From: Holophagaceae bacterium
GTDB lineage: Bacteria > Acidobacteriota > Holophagae > Holophagales > Holophagaceae
DNA: 38,603 bases
Direction of reading: 5' to 3'
Assembly: GCA_025361205.1 (NCBI GenBank)
Contig: JANYAS010000017.1
Location: 1-38,603, forward strand
Shown here: positions 24,235 through 32,521 of the stretch, in pieces
Layout: the number at the start of each line of letters is the position of its first letter
How positions within the stretch are numbered: the first letter of the stretch is position 1
Translations under genes and position numbers: made by a program
Notes under the pieces: model-generated
Told to the model about the DNA's origin: nothing
Database searches by the model: none
What the model saw: the letters and a program-made list of their open reading frames with translations, nothing else

Positions 24235-27231
24235 ATGAAGACCCAACTCCCCGAACATGGCCCCGTCGAAGCGCCGCGATTCTGGCGCACCCTCGAAGAA
24301 CGCGTCGAGACGCTGGAGGCCCGGCAGGCCGCCCATGACGAGTTCCTGCCCGGCGCCATCCCCGGCCCCGGCTATGACGATGTCCATGGCCTGCCCGTCC
24401 AGAGCGGCGTTTCCCGTCGCGACTTCTTCGGCCTGGTGGGCGCCGCGGCTGCCGTGGCTGCCACAGTCGCCTGTGATCGCAAGGGCCAGGGCACCGTGGT
24501 GCCCTACACGAAACGGCCGGTCGAAGTGGTACCCGGCGTGGCCAACTACTACGCCAGCGCCTTCCAGGAAGGCCGCCGCATCTATCCCGTGCTGGTGAAG
24601 ACCCGCGAGGGTCGCCCCATTCACCTCTCTGGCAACGACGAGCATCCCGGGGTGAAGGGCAAGACCAGTCCCCGCGCCATGGCGGACGTGTTGCGCCTCT
24701 ACGATCCCGACCGCCTTCGCGCCCCCAAGGCCGAGGGCCGGACGATCGGCTGGGTCGAGGCCGAAAGCCGCCTCCACGCTGCACTGAAGGACGCCAAGGC
24801 CACCGGCAAGCCCGTGTTGCTGATCTCCGGCGCCCTGGTCTCGCCCACCCGCAAGGCCCTGCTGGCGGACCTCAAGGCCGCCCTGCCCACCTTGGAACAC
24901 CTAGCCTATGAGCCGGCCCTCGGCGACGCCGGCGAGGAGGCCGCCAAGGCCAGCTTCGGCGAGGCCGTGGACCTCCAGCCCCGCCTCGCCAAAGCCAAGG
25001 TCATCCTGTCCCTGGGGGCCGACTTCCTCAACGGCGAGGATCCTGAGGCGCTTGGCGCCTGGGGCGCCAAGCGAAGGTTGAAGGACGCCCACGACCCCAT
25101 CAACCGCCTCTGGGTGCTGGAAGGCCCCCTGACGCTCACGGGTACCAACGCGGATGTGCGGATTCCCATTGCGCCATCCCGCCTCGGCGCCATGGCTTTC
25201 GCCCTGGCAAAGGGGCTGGCGGCCAAGGGTGTGGTCTTGCCAGCCGGTGCAGATCTAGCCGGGATTTCGGCCGGCGCGCCCGCCGAAATCCCGGCCAAGA
25301 CTTGGTCGGCTTTGCTGAACGACCTGCGCCAAGCCGGTCGCCAAGCCGTGGTCCTCTGCGGCGCCCAGATGCCCGTCGAGGTCCACCAGGCCGCCCACCT
25401 GCTGAACGCCATGCTGAACTCGGAGGCCGTCGCCATGCTCCCTGCGGAGCCCCTGGCCACCGTGAAGGACCTCGCAGCCGCCGTCCAGGGCATGGCCGCC
25501 GGCCGCTATGCCGCCGCCATCTTCTGGGACGTGAACCCCGCCTTCACCTTCCCCATGGCCGCCGCCTGGAAGACCGCCCTTCCCAAGGTGCCCCTCCGTG
25601 CCTGGATCGGCCTCATGGAAGACGAGACCTCCGCCCAGTGTCAGTTGCTGCTGCCGGAGAGCCACTGGCTGGAGAGCTGGGGCGACTTCAGCACCCCCAG
25701 TGCCGCCGTCCTCCAGCAGCCCACCCTCGGCACCCTCTACGACACCCGCCAGGGCGAGGACATCCTCCTCGGCGCCCTCAAGGCCCTGGGCGCCGCCGCC
25801 CCCGGGAGCTACCACGCCTTCCTGCAGGCCCGTTGGCAGAAAGAGGTGCTGACGGGCGCCTCCTTCGAACAGGCCCTGCACGACGGCCTCCTCAAGGTCG
25901 AGCCTAAGTCTGTCGCCCCCGTCTTCAGGGGCGCTTCCGCAGCCGCAGCGGCAAAGCGCGCCGCTGAATCCAACACCGAGGGCCTGGAGCTGGTGCTCTT
26001 CCCGGGCTTCGCCACCCACGATGGCCGCCACGCCAACAACAGCTGGCTGCAGGAGACCCCCGATCCCATCACCAAGATGACCTGGGACAACCCGGTCTCC
26101 GTGTCCGTGCAGGACGCGAAGGCCCTGGGCCTCCAGGAGGGCGATCTCGTCACCCTGTCCCTGGACAACGTCACCCTGCGCCTGCCCGCCGTCATCCAGC
26201 CCGGTCAGGCCCAGGGCGTGCTCGCCTTGGCGCTGGGCTACGGCCGCAGCACCGGCGGCGTGGCCAAGGGCGTGGGGGCTAACGCCTATCCGTTGATGGG
26301 CGTGGATCCCGCTGCCGCCAATGTCCGCAGAGGTGTGCGCCTGGCCAAGGCCGGTGGGACAAAGGAACTCGCCCGCACCCAAAGCCATCACCGCATGGAG
26401 GGCCGCGACATCGTCCGCTCCCTCACCATGGCGGAGTACGCCCACGACCCCCAGGGCCATCGCCACACACCCGAAATCGTGAGCCTTTACGAGGAGCAGC
26501 GGTTCCCCGATCACAAGTGGGGGATGGTCATCGATCTGGCTGCCTGCGTGGGCTGCTCGGCCTGCATGGTGGCCTGCCAGTCCGAAAACAACGTCCCCGT
26601 GGTGGGCCCGGAGCAGGTGGCCCGGGGCCGCGAGATGCATTGGATCCGCATCGACCGCTACTACGAGGGCGAGTTGGAGAACCCCCGGGTGGTGCACCAA
26701 CCTATGTTGTGCCAGCACTGCGACAGCGCTCCCTGCGAGAACGTATGTCCGGTGAACGCCACCACCCACAGTTCGGAGGGTCTGAACCAGATGACCTACA
26801 ACCGCTGCGTGGGCACCCGCTACTGCGGCAACAACTGCCCCTACAAGGTGCGCCGCTTCAACTTCCTGGAGTACACCGCCTACAAGACCGAACCCGAAAC
26901 CCTGGCCTACAACCCCGAGGTCACGGTCCGTCCCCGGGGCGTCATGGAGAAGTGCTCCTTCTGCGTGCAGCGCATCAACGACGGGAAGGTCCGCGCCAAG
27001 GGCGAGGGCCGTGCCATCCTCGACGGCGAGGTCACCACCGCCTGCATGGCGGGCTGCCCCTCGGACGCCATTGTGTTCGGCGACCTGAAGGATCCCAAGA
27101 GCAAGGTCGCCCAGCTGGTGAACGCCTCCCGCGCCTACCGGGTGCTGGAGGAACTCGGCGTCAAGCCAGCCATTACCTACCTGGCCGATCTGAAGAACCC
27201 CGCCGTCGTGGGAGGTTCCCATGCAGTCTGA
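24235..27231 (+). CDS. actB: Alternative complex III subunit ActB, molybdopterin-like and iron-sulfur
   Basis: A 998-residue subunit. A twin-Arg motif SRRDFFGL at 60-67, then a hydrophobic stretch ending VAC (Cys80), suggests Tat export and possibly lipidation at Cys80. The large middle part (about 100-740) resembles molybdopterin oxidoreductases; in known ActB it carries no such cofactor. The C-terminal part is ferredoxin-like with four Cys clusters, starting CxxCxxCxxxC at 771-781, then CQHCDSAPCENVC, CVGTRYCGNNC and CSFC...CMAGC, fitting three [4Fe-4S] and one [3Fe-4S]. Start 24235 follows the small ORF by 4 bases. The coding sequence contains two strong palindromes (25049-25073, 25258-25295). 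It overlaps actC by 11 bases. Confidence 0.93.
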   Translation: MKTQLPEHGPVEAPRFWRTLEERVETLEARQAAHDEFLPGAIPGPGYDDVHGLPVQSGVSRRDFFGLVGAAAAVAATVACDRKGQGTVVPYTKRPVEVVPGVANYYASAFQEGRRIYPVLVKTREGRPIHLSGNDEHPGVKGKTSPRAMADVLRLYDPDRLRAPKAEGRTIGWVEAESRLHAALKDAKATGKPVLLISGALVSPTRKALLADLKAALPTLEHLAYEPALGDAGEEAAKASFGEAVDLQPRLAKAKVILSLGADFLNGEDPEALGAWGAKRRLKDAHDPINRLWVLEGPLTLTGTNADVRIPIAPSRLGAMAFALAKGLAAKGVVLPAGADLAGISAGAPAEIPAKTWSALLNDLRQAGRQAVVLCGAQMPVEVHQAAHLLNAMLNSEAVAMLPAEPLATVKDLAAAVQGMAAGRYAAAIFWDVNPAFTFPMAAAWKTALPKVPLRAWIGLMEDETSAQCQLLLPESHWLESWGDFSTPSAAVLQQPTLGTLYDTRQGEDILLGALKALGAAAPGSYHAFLQARWQKEVLTGASFEQALHDGLLKVEPKSVAPVFRGASAAAAAKRAAESNTEGLELVLFPGFATHDGRHANNSWLQETPDPITKMTWDNPVSVSVQDAKALGLQEGDLVTLSLDNVTLRLPAVIQPGQAQGVLALALGYGRSTGGVAKGVGANAYPLMGVDPAAANVRRGVRLAKAGGTKELARTQSHHRMEGRDIVRSLTMAEYAHDPQGHRHTPEIVSLYEEQRFPDHKWGMVIDLAACVGCSACMVACQSENNVPVVGPEQVARGREMHWIRIDRYYEGELENPRVVHQPMLCQHCDSAPCENVCPVNATTHSSEGLNQMTYNRCVGTRYCGNNCPYKVRRFNFLEYTAYKTEPETLAYNPEVTVRPRGVMEKCSFCVQRINDGKVRAKGEGRAILDGEVTTACMAGCPSDAIVFGDLKDPKSKVAQLVNASRAYRVLEELGVKPAITYLADLKNPAVVGGSHAV
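25049..25073. repeat. Perfect 11-bp-stem palindrome inside actB
   Basis: CGCTTGGCGCC at 25049-25059 and GGCGCCAAGCG at 25063-25073 are exact reverse complements around a TGG loop. It encodes part of an Ala/Gly stretch in ActB, so simple codon bias could produce it, though 11 perfect pairs with a 3-base loop is notable. A stronger palindrome lies 185 bases downstream. Confidence 0.45.
25258..25295. repeat. Perfect 14-bp-stem palindrome inside actB
   Basis: GCCGGGATTTCGGC at 25258-25271 and GCCGAAATCCCGGC at 25282-25295 are exact reverse complements around a 10-base G+C loop. The reading frame continues through it, giving AGISAGAPAEIPA; the minus strand in another frame encodes nearly the same peptide. 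The GGGATTTC arm is unlike the local codon style. It looks like a small palindromic element inserted in frame in the molybdopterin-like domain. Confidence 0.55.
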
Positions 27232-28699
27232 TGCGGCCATCCCGGCCGGCGACATCCCGGTGGGCCTCATCGAGCCCTCGCTCACCATGGGCAAGGTCAC
27301 CCCCGGCAGCCTCGACGATCAGGTACTGGCCTTCCCTGAAATCCGGCCCCCCAAACAGTGGTACATCGCCCTGGCCATCACCCTCTCGGCGATGTTCATC
27401 GGCCTCGGGTGCATCGGCTATACCTTCGTCACGGGCATCGGCGCCTGGGGCAACAGCAGCCCCGTCTTCTGGGCCTTCGACATCATCAACTTCGTGTTCT
27501 GGGTGGGCATCGGCCACGCGGGCACGCTGATCTCCGCCATCCTCTTCCTCTTCCGTAAGCGCTGGCGCAACGCCATCGCCCGCTTCGCCGAGGCCATGAC
27601 GATCTTCGCGGTCATCTGCGCCGTGATCTTCCCCCTGATCCACGTGGGGCGGCCCTGGCTGGCCTTCTGGCTCTTCCCCTACCCGAACCAGCGGGCCCTG
27701 TGGACCAACTTCCGGTCCCCGCTGCTATGGGACGTCTTCGCGGTGAACACCTACTTCGCCGTGTCAGCCATGTTCTGGTACCTAGGCCTCATCCCCGATA
27801 TCGCTTCCATGCGCGACCGGACGACCAGCAAGCTGCGGAAGCCCATCTACACCATCCTGGCCCTGGGCTGGCGCGGCGCCGCCACCCATTGGCAGCACTA
27901 CGAGAAGGCCTACCTGCTGCTGGCAGGCCTGGCAACCGGCCTGGTGCTGTCCGTGCACTCGGTGGTGAGCTTCGATTTCGCCACCTCGGTGGTGCCCGGC
28001 TGGCACATGACCATCTTCCCACCCTACTTCGTGGCGGGCGCCATCTTCGCCGGCTTCGCCATGGTGGTGATGGTGCTGGTGGTCGTGCGCGAAACCATGC
28101 AGCTGAAGAACCTCATCACCATGCGCCACCTGGACGTGATGAACAAAGTCATCCTCGCCATGAGCTGCATCATGGGCTACAGCTACATGATGGAGGGCTT
28201 CACGGCCTGGTACTCCATGAACGAGTTCCTCCACCACGGCTTCATGAATATCATCACGGGCACCTACGGCTGGGCCGGTTGGGTCACCATCAGCTGCAAC
28301 ATCCTCATCCCCCAGCTGCTTTGGTTCAAGAAGGCCCGCACCAGCTACTTCTGGATGATCTTCGTGGCCATCGGCGTGACCATCGGCATGTGGTTCGAGC
28401 GCTTCGTCATCATCGTTGTATCGCTGCACCAGGACTACCTGCCTTCGGCCTGGCGCATCTACAAGCCGACCATGGTGGACTTCGGCATCCTGCTGGGCAC
28501 CTTCGGGATCTTCTTCACCCTGGTCCTCATCTTCGCCCGCGTGCTGCCCGTCATCGCCACCACCGAAGTGAAGGGGATCCTGCCGGACGCACAGCCCGGA
28601 GCAGGAGCGAAGGGACATTTTGCCGCAGGCGAAACCGGCACGGCGAGGCCCATGGAGGGGCCGAGTGCGCCTTCTCACCATGGAGACAACCATGTCTGA
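27221..28699 (+). CDS. actC: Alternative complex III subunit ActC, NrfD-like membrane protein
   Basis: A 492-residue polytopic protein of the NrfD/PsrC family with about ten membrane segments from residue 46 on. HVGRPW near 141-146, WRGAATHWQHYEKAY near 210-224 and HSVVSFDFATSVVPGWHMTIFPPYF near 246-270 are conserved family stretches lining the quinol site. ActC is the main quinol-oxidising membrane subunit. The C-terminal tail after about 455 is soluble and Gly/Ala/His-rich. It overlaps actB by 11 bases and actD by 8, so translation of the block is coupled. Confidence 0.93.
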   Translation: MQSDAAIPAGDIPVGLIEPSLTMGKVTPGSLDDQVLAFPEIRPPKQWYIALAITLSAMFIGLGCIGYTFVTGIGAWGNSSPVFWAFDIINFVFWVGIGHAGTLISAILFLFRKRWRNAIARFAEAMTIFAVICAVIFPLIHVGRPWLAFWLFPYPNQRALWTNFRSPLLWDVFAVNTYFAVSAMFWYLGLIPDIASMRDRTTSKLRKPIYTILALGWRGAATHWQHYEKAYLLLAGLATGLVLSVHSVVSFDFATSVVPGWHMTIFPPYFVAGAIFAGFAMVVMVLVVVRETMQLKNLITMRHLDVMNKVILAMSCIMGYSYMMEGFTAWYSMNEFLHHGFMNIITGTYGWAGWVTISCNILIPQLLWFKKARTSYFWMIFVAIGVTIGMWFERFVIIVVSLHQDYLPSAWRIYKPTMVDFGILLGTFGIFFTLVLIFARVLPVIATTEVKGILPDAQPGAGAKGHFAAGETGTARPMEGPSAPSHHGDNHV

Positions 28700-29834
28700 G
28701 ACCTCCTACTCCGTTCTCGGCATCTTCGACACCCCCGACGCCCTGATGCAGGCCATCCCCCAGGTCCGGGCCGCCCAGCTTGGTACCGTGGAGGCCTACA
28801 CGCCCTATCCCATCCACGGCATCGACGAGGCCCTGGGTCTGCGCCGCTCACCCCTGGGCGGCATGGTGCTGGTCATGGGCATTCTGGGCGCCATCACGGC
28901 CCTGGGGGCCCAGTACTGGATCAGCGCCATCGACTATCCCATCGTCACCGGCGGCAAGGCGCCCTCATCCTGGGAAGCCTTCATCCCCATCATGTTCGAG
29001 GTGACAGTGCTGTTCGCCACCTTCACGGCGGGGCTGGGGATGCTTTTTCTTCTCAACAAGCTGCCCTTCTTTGGGCATCCGGTGCTGTCGTCGAAGTCCA
29101 TCACGGGCATCACCCGGGATCGGTACGCCCTGGCCCTGGAGGCTGATAACGAGGCCTTCGACAGTGCTGCTGCCGCCCGGGTTCTGAAGGAAGCCGGCGC
29201 CGTGGAGGTGGAAGTCCTGCCCGCCCCGGACCGCAGCCCCTTCCTCACCAGCGACTACATCCTGCGTACCCTCGGCGGGATCTTCGCGGCGTGCGTGGTG
29301 TCGGGGCTCGCGATGTTCTTCGCCACCAAGTGGTTTCCCCTGCTGGCCCCCATGAAGTACATGCAGGATCAGCCGCGGCTCAACCCCCAAAAGGCCTCCG
29401 CCTTTTTCAAGGACGGCCACGGTATGCAGCAACCGGTGGCCGGCACCGTGGCCCGGGGTCATCTGCCGACCGCCACGGGCACGCAAGAAGCCGCCGCCGT
29501 CCTGGTGAATCCCCTGCCCCGCACCAAGGACGTCTTCAACCTGGGCCGGAAGGCCTACATGATTCGCTGCGAAGTCTGCCACGGTGCCATCGGCAATGGC
29601 GTTGGCAGCCTCACCGCAGCCTATGGCGGCAAGCCCGCCAACCTGCAAGCCCAGCAGTTCCGCGATTACCCCGACGGCAAGATCTACTGGGTCATCGTGA
29701 ACGGCAAGAACGCCATGCCCGCACACGCAGCGGATCTCACCGAAACGCAACGGTGGGCCGTGGTCCACTACGTGCGCGCCCTCCAGCGCGCCCAGAACGC
29801 CAAGGACGAAGACCTGAAGGTGGTCGCACCATGA
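28692..29834 (+). CDS. Fused ActD-ActE subunit of alternative complex III
   Basis: A 380-residue fusion. Residues 1-170 are ActD (DUF3341): a soluble N-terminal part, two membrane segments (about 44-66 and 88-110) and a soluble domain. A third segment follows (about 190-212; ILRTLGGIFAACVVSGLAMFF). The rest is an ActE-type monoheme cytochrome c: the QPRLNP...DGHGMQQPVAGTVARG stretch is the typical ActE start, and the heme site CEVCH is at 293-297. Separate ActE carries its own export signal or lipid anchor; here the third membrane segment does that job. The GIFAAC within it may be a relic lipobox. Start 28692 overlaps actC by 8 bases; its stop overlaps actF (ATGA). Confidence 0.88.
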   Translation: MSETSYSVLGIFDTPDALMQAIPQVRAAQLGTVEAYTPYPIHGIDEALGLRRSPLGGMVLVMGILGAITALGAQYWISAIDYPIVTGGKAPSSWEAFIPIMFEVTVLFATFTAGLGMLFLLNKLPFFGHPVLSSKSITGITRDRYALALEADNEAFDSAAAARVLKEAGAVEVEVLPAPDRSPFLTSDYILRTLGGIFAACVVSGLAMFFATKWFPLLAPMKYMQDQPRLNPQKASAFFKDGHGMQQPVAGTVARGHLPTATGTQEAAAVLVNPLPRTKDVFNLGRKAYMIRCEVCHGAIGNGVGSLTAAYGGKPANLQAQQFRDYPDGKIYWVIVNGKNAMPAHAADLTETQRWAVVHYVRALQRAQNAKDEDLKVVAP

Positions 29835-30979
29835 ACCAGACCCACACGAAGTCCACCCTGCTCTGGGGCGCCACGGCCCTCGGTGCCCTGGGCGTCCTCG
29901 GCAGCTACTTTGCCGCAGGACCCGAACGGTTCTGGGCCAACTGGGTGCTCTGGTTCGTCCTGATGTTCACCCTGGGCCTCGGCTCCCTCTTCATCGTGGC
30001 CCTGGAACACCTGGTGGCCGCCAAGTGGAGCGTGCCGGTGCGCCGGATCCCCGAGCGCTTGGCTACCCTGCTGCTGCCCGCCATACCCGTGGGCCTCATC
30101 GCCCTCTGCGCCCTGCCCGTGCTCTACCCCGGTTCCAGGCCCGAGGCGGCCCACCATCCGATTCTGGCCGGCAAGGCCTTCTGGTTGAGCGTGCCCTTCT
30201 TTTCCGTCCGCACCCTCATCGCCTTCGGCCTGTCGGTCCTGGGTCTGGCGGTGCTGGTGGGCGGTTCCCTGAAGCAGGACACCACCAAGGATCCCGCCTT
30301 CAATTTTCGCGCACGGAAATTCGCCCCCGCCTTCATGGCCATCTTCGCCCTGGTGATCACCCTCGTGGCCTTTGACTGGCTTTCGGGGCTCACGCCCGAG
30401 TGGTACAGCGATATCTTCGGCGTTTATGTTTTCGCCGGGGCCTTCCTCTCCGGCCTCGCCGCCACCACCCTTTCCGTCCTCTACCTGCAGGACCGCGATC
30501 GGCTTGAGGGCGTCCGTGGCGACCACCTCTACAACCTGGGCGGGTTCCTCTTCGCCTTCACCGTGTTCTGGTCCTACATCGGCTTCGCCCAGTACATGCT
30601 GATGTGGTACGCCAACATGCCCGACGAGGTCCTCTACTACAAGGTGCGCCTCACTGGATCCTGGCGGGCCATCACCATCGCGCTGGCGTCCCTGCACTTC
30701 ATCCTGCCCTTCTTCGCCCTGGTGACTCGGGATGCCAAGAAGGACCCGAAGCGCCTGCGCCTCGTGGCCATTCTGATGCTGGGCGCCCACGTGCTGGACG
30801 TGTATTGGCTCATCTTCCCCGCGCTCGGGGCCAAGCCATACTTCTCCTGGCCCGAGCTCAGCTTCGCCCTCTTCTTCATCGGCGGGATCGTCCTTTGGGT
30901 CCGCGGCGCCATGCAGAAGGGCGAGGACATGCCCGTGGGCGATCCCTTCCTCCCCGAGGGTCTGGAGTTCCGCCTATGA
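29831..30979 (+). CDS. actF: Alternative complex III subunit ActF, NrfD-like membrane protein
   Basis: A 382-residue polytopic protein with about ten membrane segments, shorter than ActC as expected. LGSLFIVALEHLVAAKWSVPVRRIPE near 53-78, TLVAFDWLSGLTPEWYSDIFGVY near 177-199 and FWSYIGFAQYMLMWYANMPDE near 247-267 are conserved ActF stretches. ActF is the second NrfD-like subunit and is thought to take part in proton movement. Coupled by ATGA at both ends: to the actDE fusion before and to the cytochrome c gene after. Confidence 0.92.
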   Translation: MNQTHTKSTLLWGATALGALGVLGSYFAAGPERFWANWVLWFVLMFTLGLGSLFIVALEHLVAAKWSVPVRRIPERLATLLLPAIPVGLIALCALPVLYPGSRPEAAHHPILAGKAFWLSVPFFSVRTLIAFGLSVLGLAVLVGGSLKQDTTKDPAFNFRARKFAPAFMAIFALVITLVAFDWLSGLTPEWYSDIFGVYVFAGAFLSGLAATTLSVLYLQDRDRLEGVRGDHLYNLGGFLFAFTVFWSYIGFAQYMLMWYANMPDEVLYYKVRLTGSWRAITIALASLHFILPFFALVTRDAKKDPKRLRLVAILMLGAHVLDVYWLIFPALGAKPYFSWPELSFALFFIGGIVLWVRGAMQKGEDMPVGDPFLPEGLEFRL

Positions 30980-31674
30980 TCGACACCTATCTGTCCCCCG
31001 CCGAATTCAAGCGCCTGCTGTCCGCCCTGCTGGTGGTGATCGGGTTCATCTGCATCGCCGGCTTCTTCGGCTTTACCGTATTGCCCGGCCTGCGCTACCA
31101 GGCCCACACCGGGCCGGAGGCCACGGTCGTGGCCGTCCAGGGCGAGACCGGCTGGCTGGATCCCACCGACTACCCCGTCATGGCCCGCGAGGTCATCCCG
31201 CCCATCGATCCCGCGACGGTCATGACCCCCAATGCACCCTTGATGGTGCGGGGGAAGGCCGTCTACGCCCAGTCCTGCGCCACCTGCCACGGTCCCGAGG
31301 GCAAGGGCGACGGTCCCGCCGGCACGGGCCTCACGCCCAAGCCCCGGAACTTCACGGAGAAGGTCGCCTGGAAGAACGGCACCCGCCTGGAAGACATCTA
31401 CAAGACGCTGGATGAGGGCCTCAAGGGCAGCTCGATGGTGTCCTACAACCACCTCACCAAGAAGGACCGCATGGCCCTGGCCCACGTCGTCCAGTCGCTG
31501 GGCGCCTTCGACCACGGCGCCAGCGACCCCCAGGCCCTCGCCACCCTGGAAAAGCTCTTCGCCAGTGCCGGGGAGGTCGTCCCCAACCGCATCCCCGTGG
31601 CCCGGGCCGTGGACGCCCTCTGCCGGGAATACGCCGAAGCCCAGTCCACCCCACCCGCGTCCACGATCCGCTGA
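30976..31674 (+). CDS. Membrane-anchored monoheme cytochrome c
   Basis: A 232-residue protein. One uncleaved N-terminal membrane segment (about 14-37) is followed by a periplasmic cytochrome c domain with heme site CATCH at 101-105 and a likely distal Met near MVSYNHL (about 155). The GKGDGPAGTGLTPKPRNF stretch is typical of class I cytochromes in this setting. It is an extra c-type heme besides ActE and the Cox2 domain, and could carry electrons from ACIII to the oxidase. Start 30976 overlaps the actF stop. The C-terminal 60 residues form a helical tail without known role. Confidence 0.85.
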   Translation: MIDTYLSPAEFKRLLSALLVVIGFICIAGFFGFTVLPGLRYQAHTGPEATVVAVQGETGWLDPTDYPVMAREVIPPIDPATVMTPNAPLMVRGKAVYAQSCATCHGPEGKGDGPAGTGLTPKPRNFTEKVAWKNGTRLEDIYKTLDEGLKGSSMVSYNHLTKKDRMALAHVVQSLGAFDHGASDPQALATLEKLFASAGEVVPNRIPVARAVDALCREYAEAQSTPPASTIR

Positions 31675-31681
31675 GCCCGCC

Positions 31682-32521
31682 ATGACCTCCCCTTTCATCC
31701 AACGCACCCTTCTCCCCGTCGCCTTCCTGGCCCTGGCCGCGTTCCCGGTCGCCTTGAAGGCCCAAACCGCCCAGGCCCCAGCCCCGCCCGCCACCACGGC
31801 CCCCGCCTTCAAACCCGAGGAAGTGGGCATCGACGAAAAACTGGGCACCTTCATCCCCCTCGATCTGGAATTGAAGGACGAGACTGGCAAGCCAGTCACC
31901 CTCCGTCAGCTCATCGACAAGCCCACCATCCTCACCCTCAACTACTTCCGCTGCGCCGGGATCTGCACCCCGCAGCTGGGCGGCGTGGCCGAGGTGCTGA
32001 ACCGCACCCAGGCCATTCCTGGAACGGATTTCCAGGTGCTCACGGTGAGCTTCGACGAGCGGGACGAGCCCGAGGTCGCCGCCCAGAAGCGCACCAACTA
32101 CCTCAGCGAAATCACCCGACCGTTCCCGCCGGCGGCTTGGCGCTTCCTCACCGGGCCCGGGGCCACCACCAAGGCCCTGGCCGATGCGGTGGGCTTCAAG
32201 TTCAAGCGCCAGGGCGATGACTTCATCCACGCGGCAGCCATCATCTTCCTCAGCCCCAAAGGCCAGGTCACGCGCTACATGTACGGCGTCACCTACCTGC
32301 CCGCCGATCTCCAGTTGGCCGCCCAGGAAGCGGCCCGCGGTGAGGCCAATCCCACAATCAACAAGTTCCTGAAGTTCTGCTTCAGCTATGACCCTGCTGG
32401 GCGCAAGTACGTCCTGAACACCACCACCATCGGCGCCACCGTCATCCTCCTTGCGGCTCTGGGCTTCCTGGTCACGCTGGTACGCCGGGGACGCAAGACC
32501 AAGATCAAGGAGAGCAAATGA
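31682..32521 (+). CDS. Sco1/SenC family copper chaperone
   Basis: A 279-residue thioredoxin-fold protein. It has an N-terminal signal (about 1-28, ending VALKA-QT), a copper site CAGIC with Cys91 and Cys95, and the third ligand His183 (FIHAAAI). It also has a C-terminal membrane segment (about 250-270) with a basic cytoplasmic tail. Sco proteins deliver copper to the CuA site of cytochrome oxidase subunit II, encoded downstream. The start lies 7 bases after the cytochrome c stop. The stop overlaps the cox1 start (ATGA). Confidence 0.88.
   Translation: MTSPFIQRTLLPVAFLALAAFPVALKAQTAQAPAPPATTAPAFKPEEVGIDEKLGTFIPLDLELKDETGKPVTLRQLIDKPTILTLNYFRCAGICTPQLGGVAEVLNRTQAIPGTDFQVLTVSFDERDEPEVAAQKRTNYLSEITRPFPPAAWRFLTGPGATTKALADAVGFKFKRQGDDFIHAAAIIFLSPKGQVTRYMYGVTYLPADLQLAAQEAARGEANPTINKFLKFCFSYDPAGRKYVLNTTTIGATVILLAALGFLVTLVRRGRKTKIKESK

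Noticed and set aside
25255..27300. A 681-codon open frame on the minus strand opposite actB
   Set aside because: It is antisense to a clear ActB with four Fe-S motifs. Its composition (Gly, His, Val, Gln-rich with no domain) is the usual shadow of high-G+C codon bias.
29291..29830. A long N-terminal extension of actF
   Set aside because: It overlaps the ActE heme domain in another frame; the ATGA overlap at 29831 and the family N-terminus set the start.
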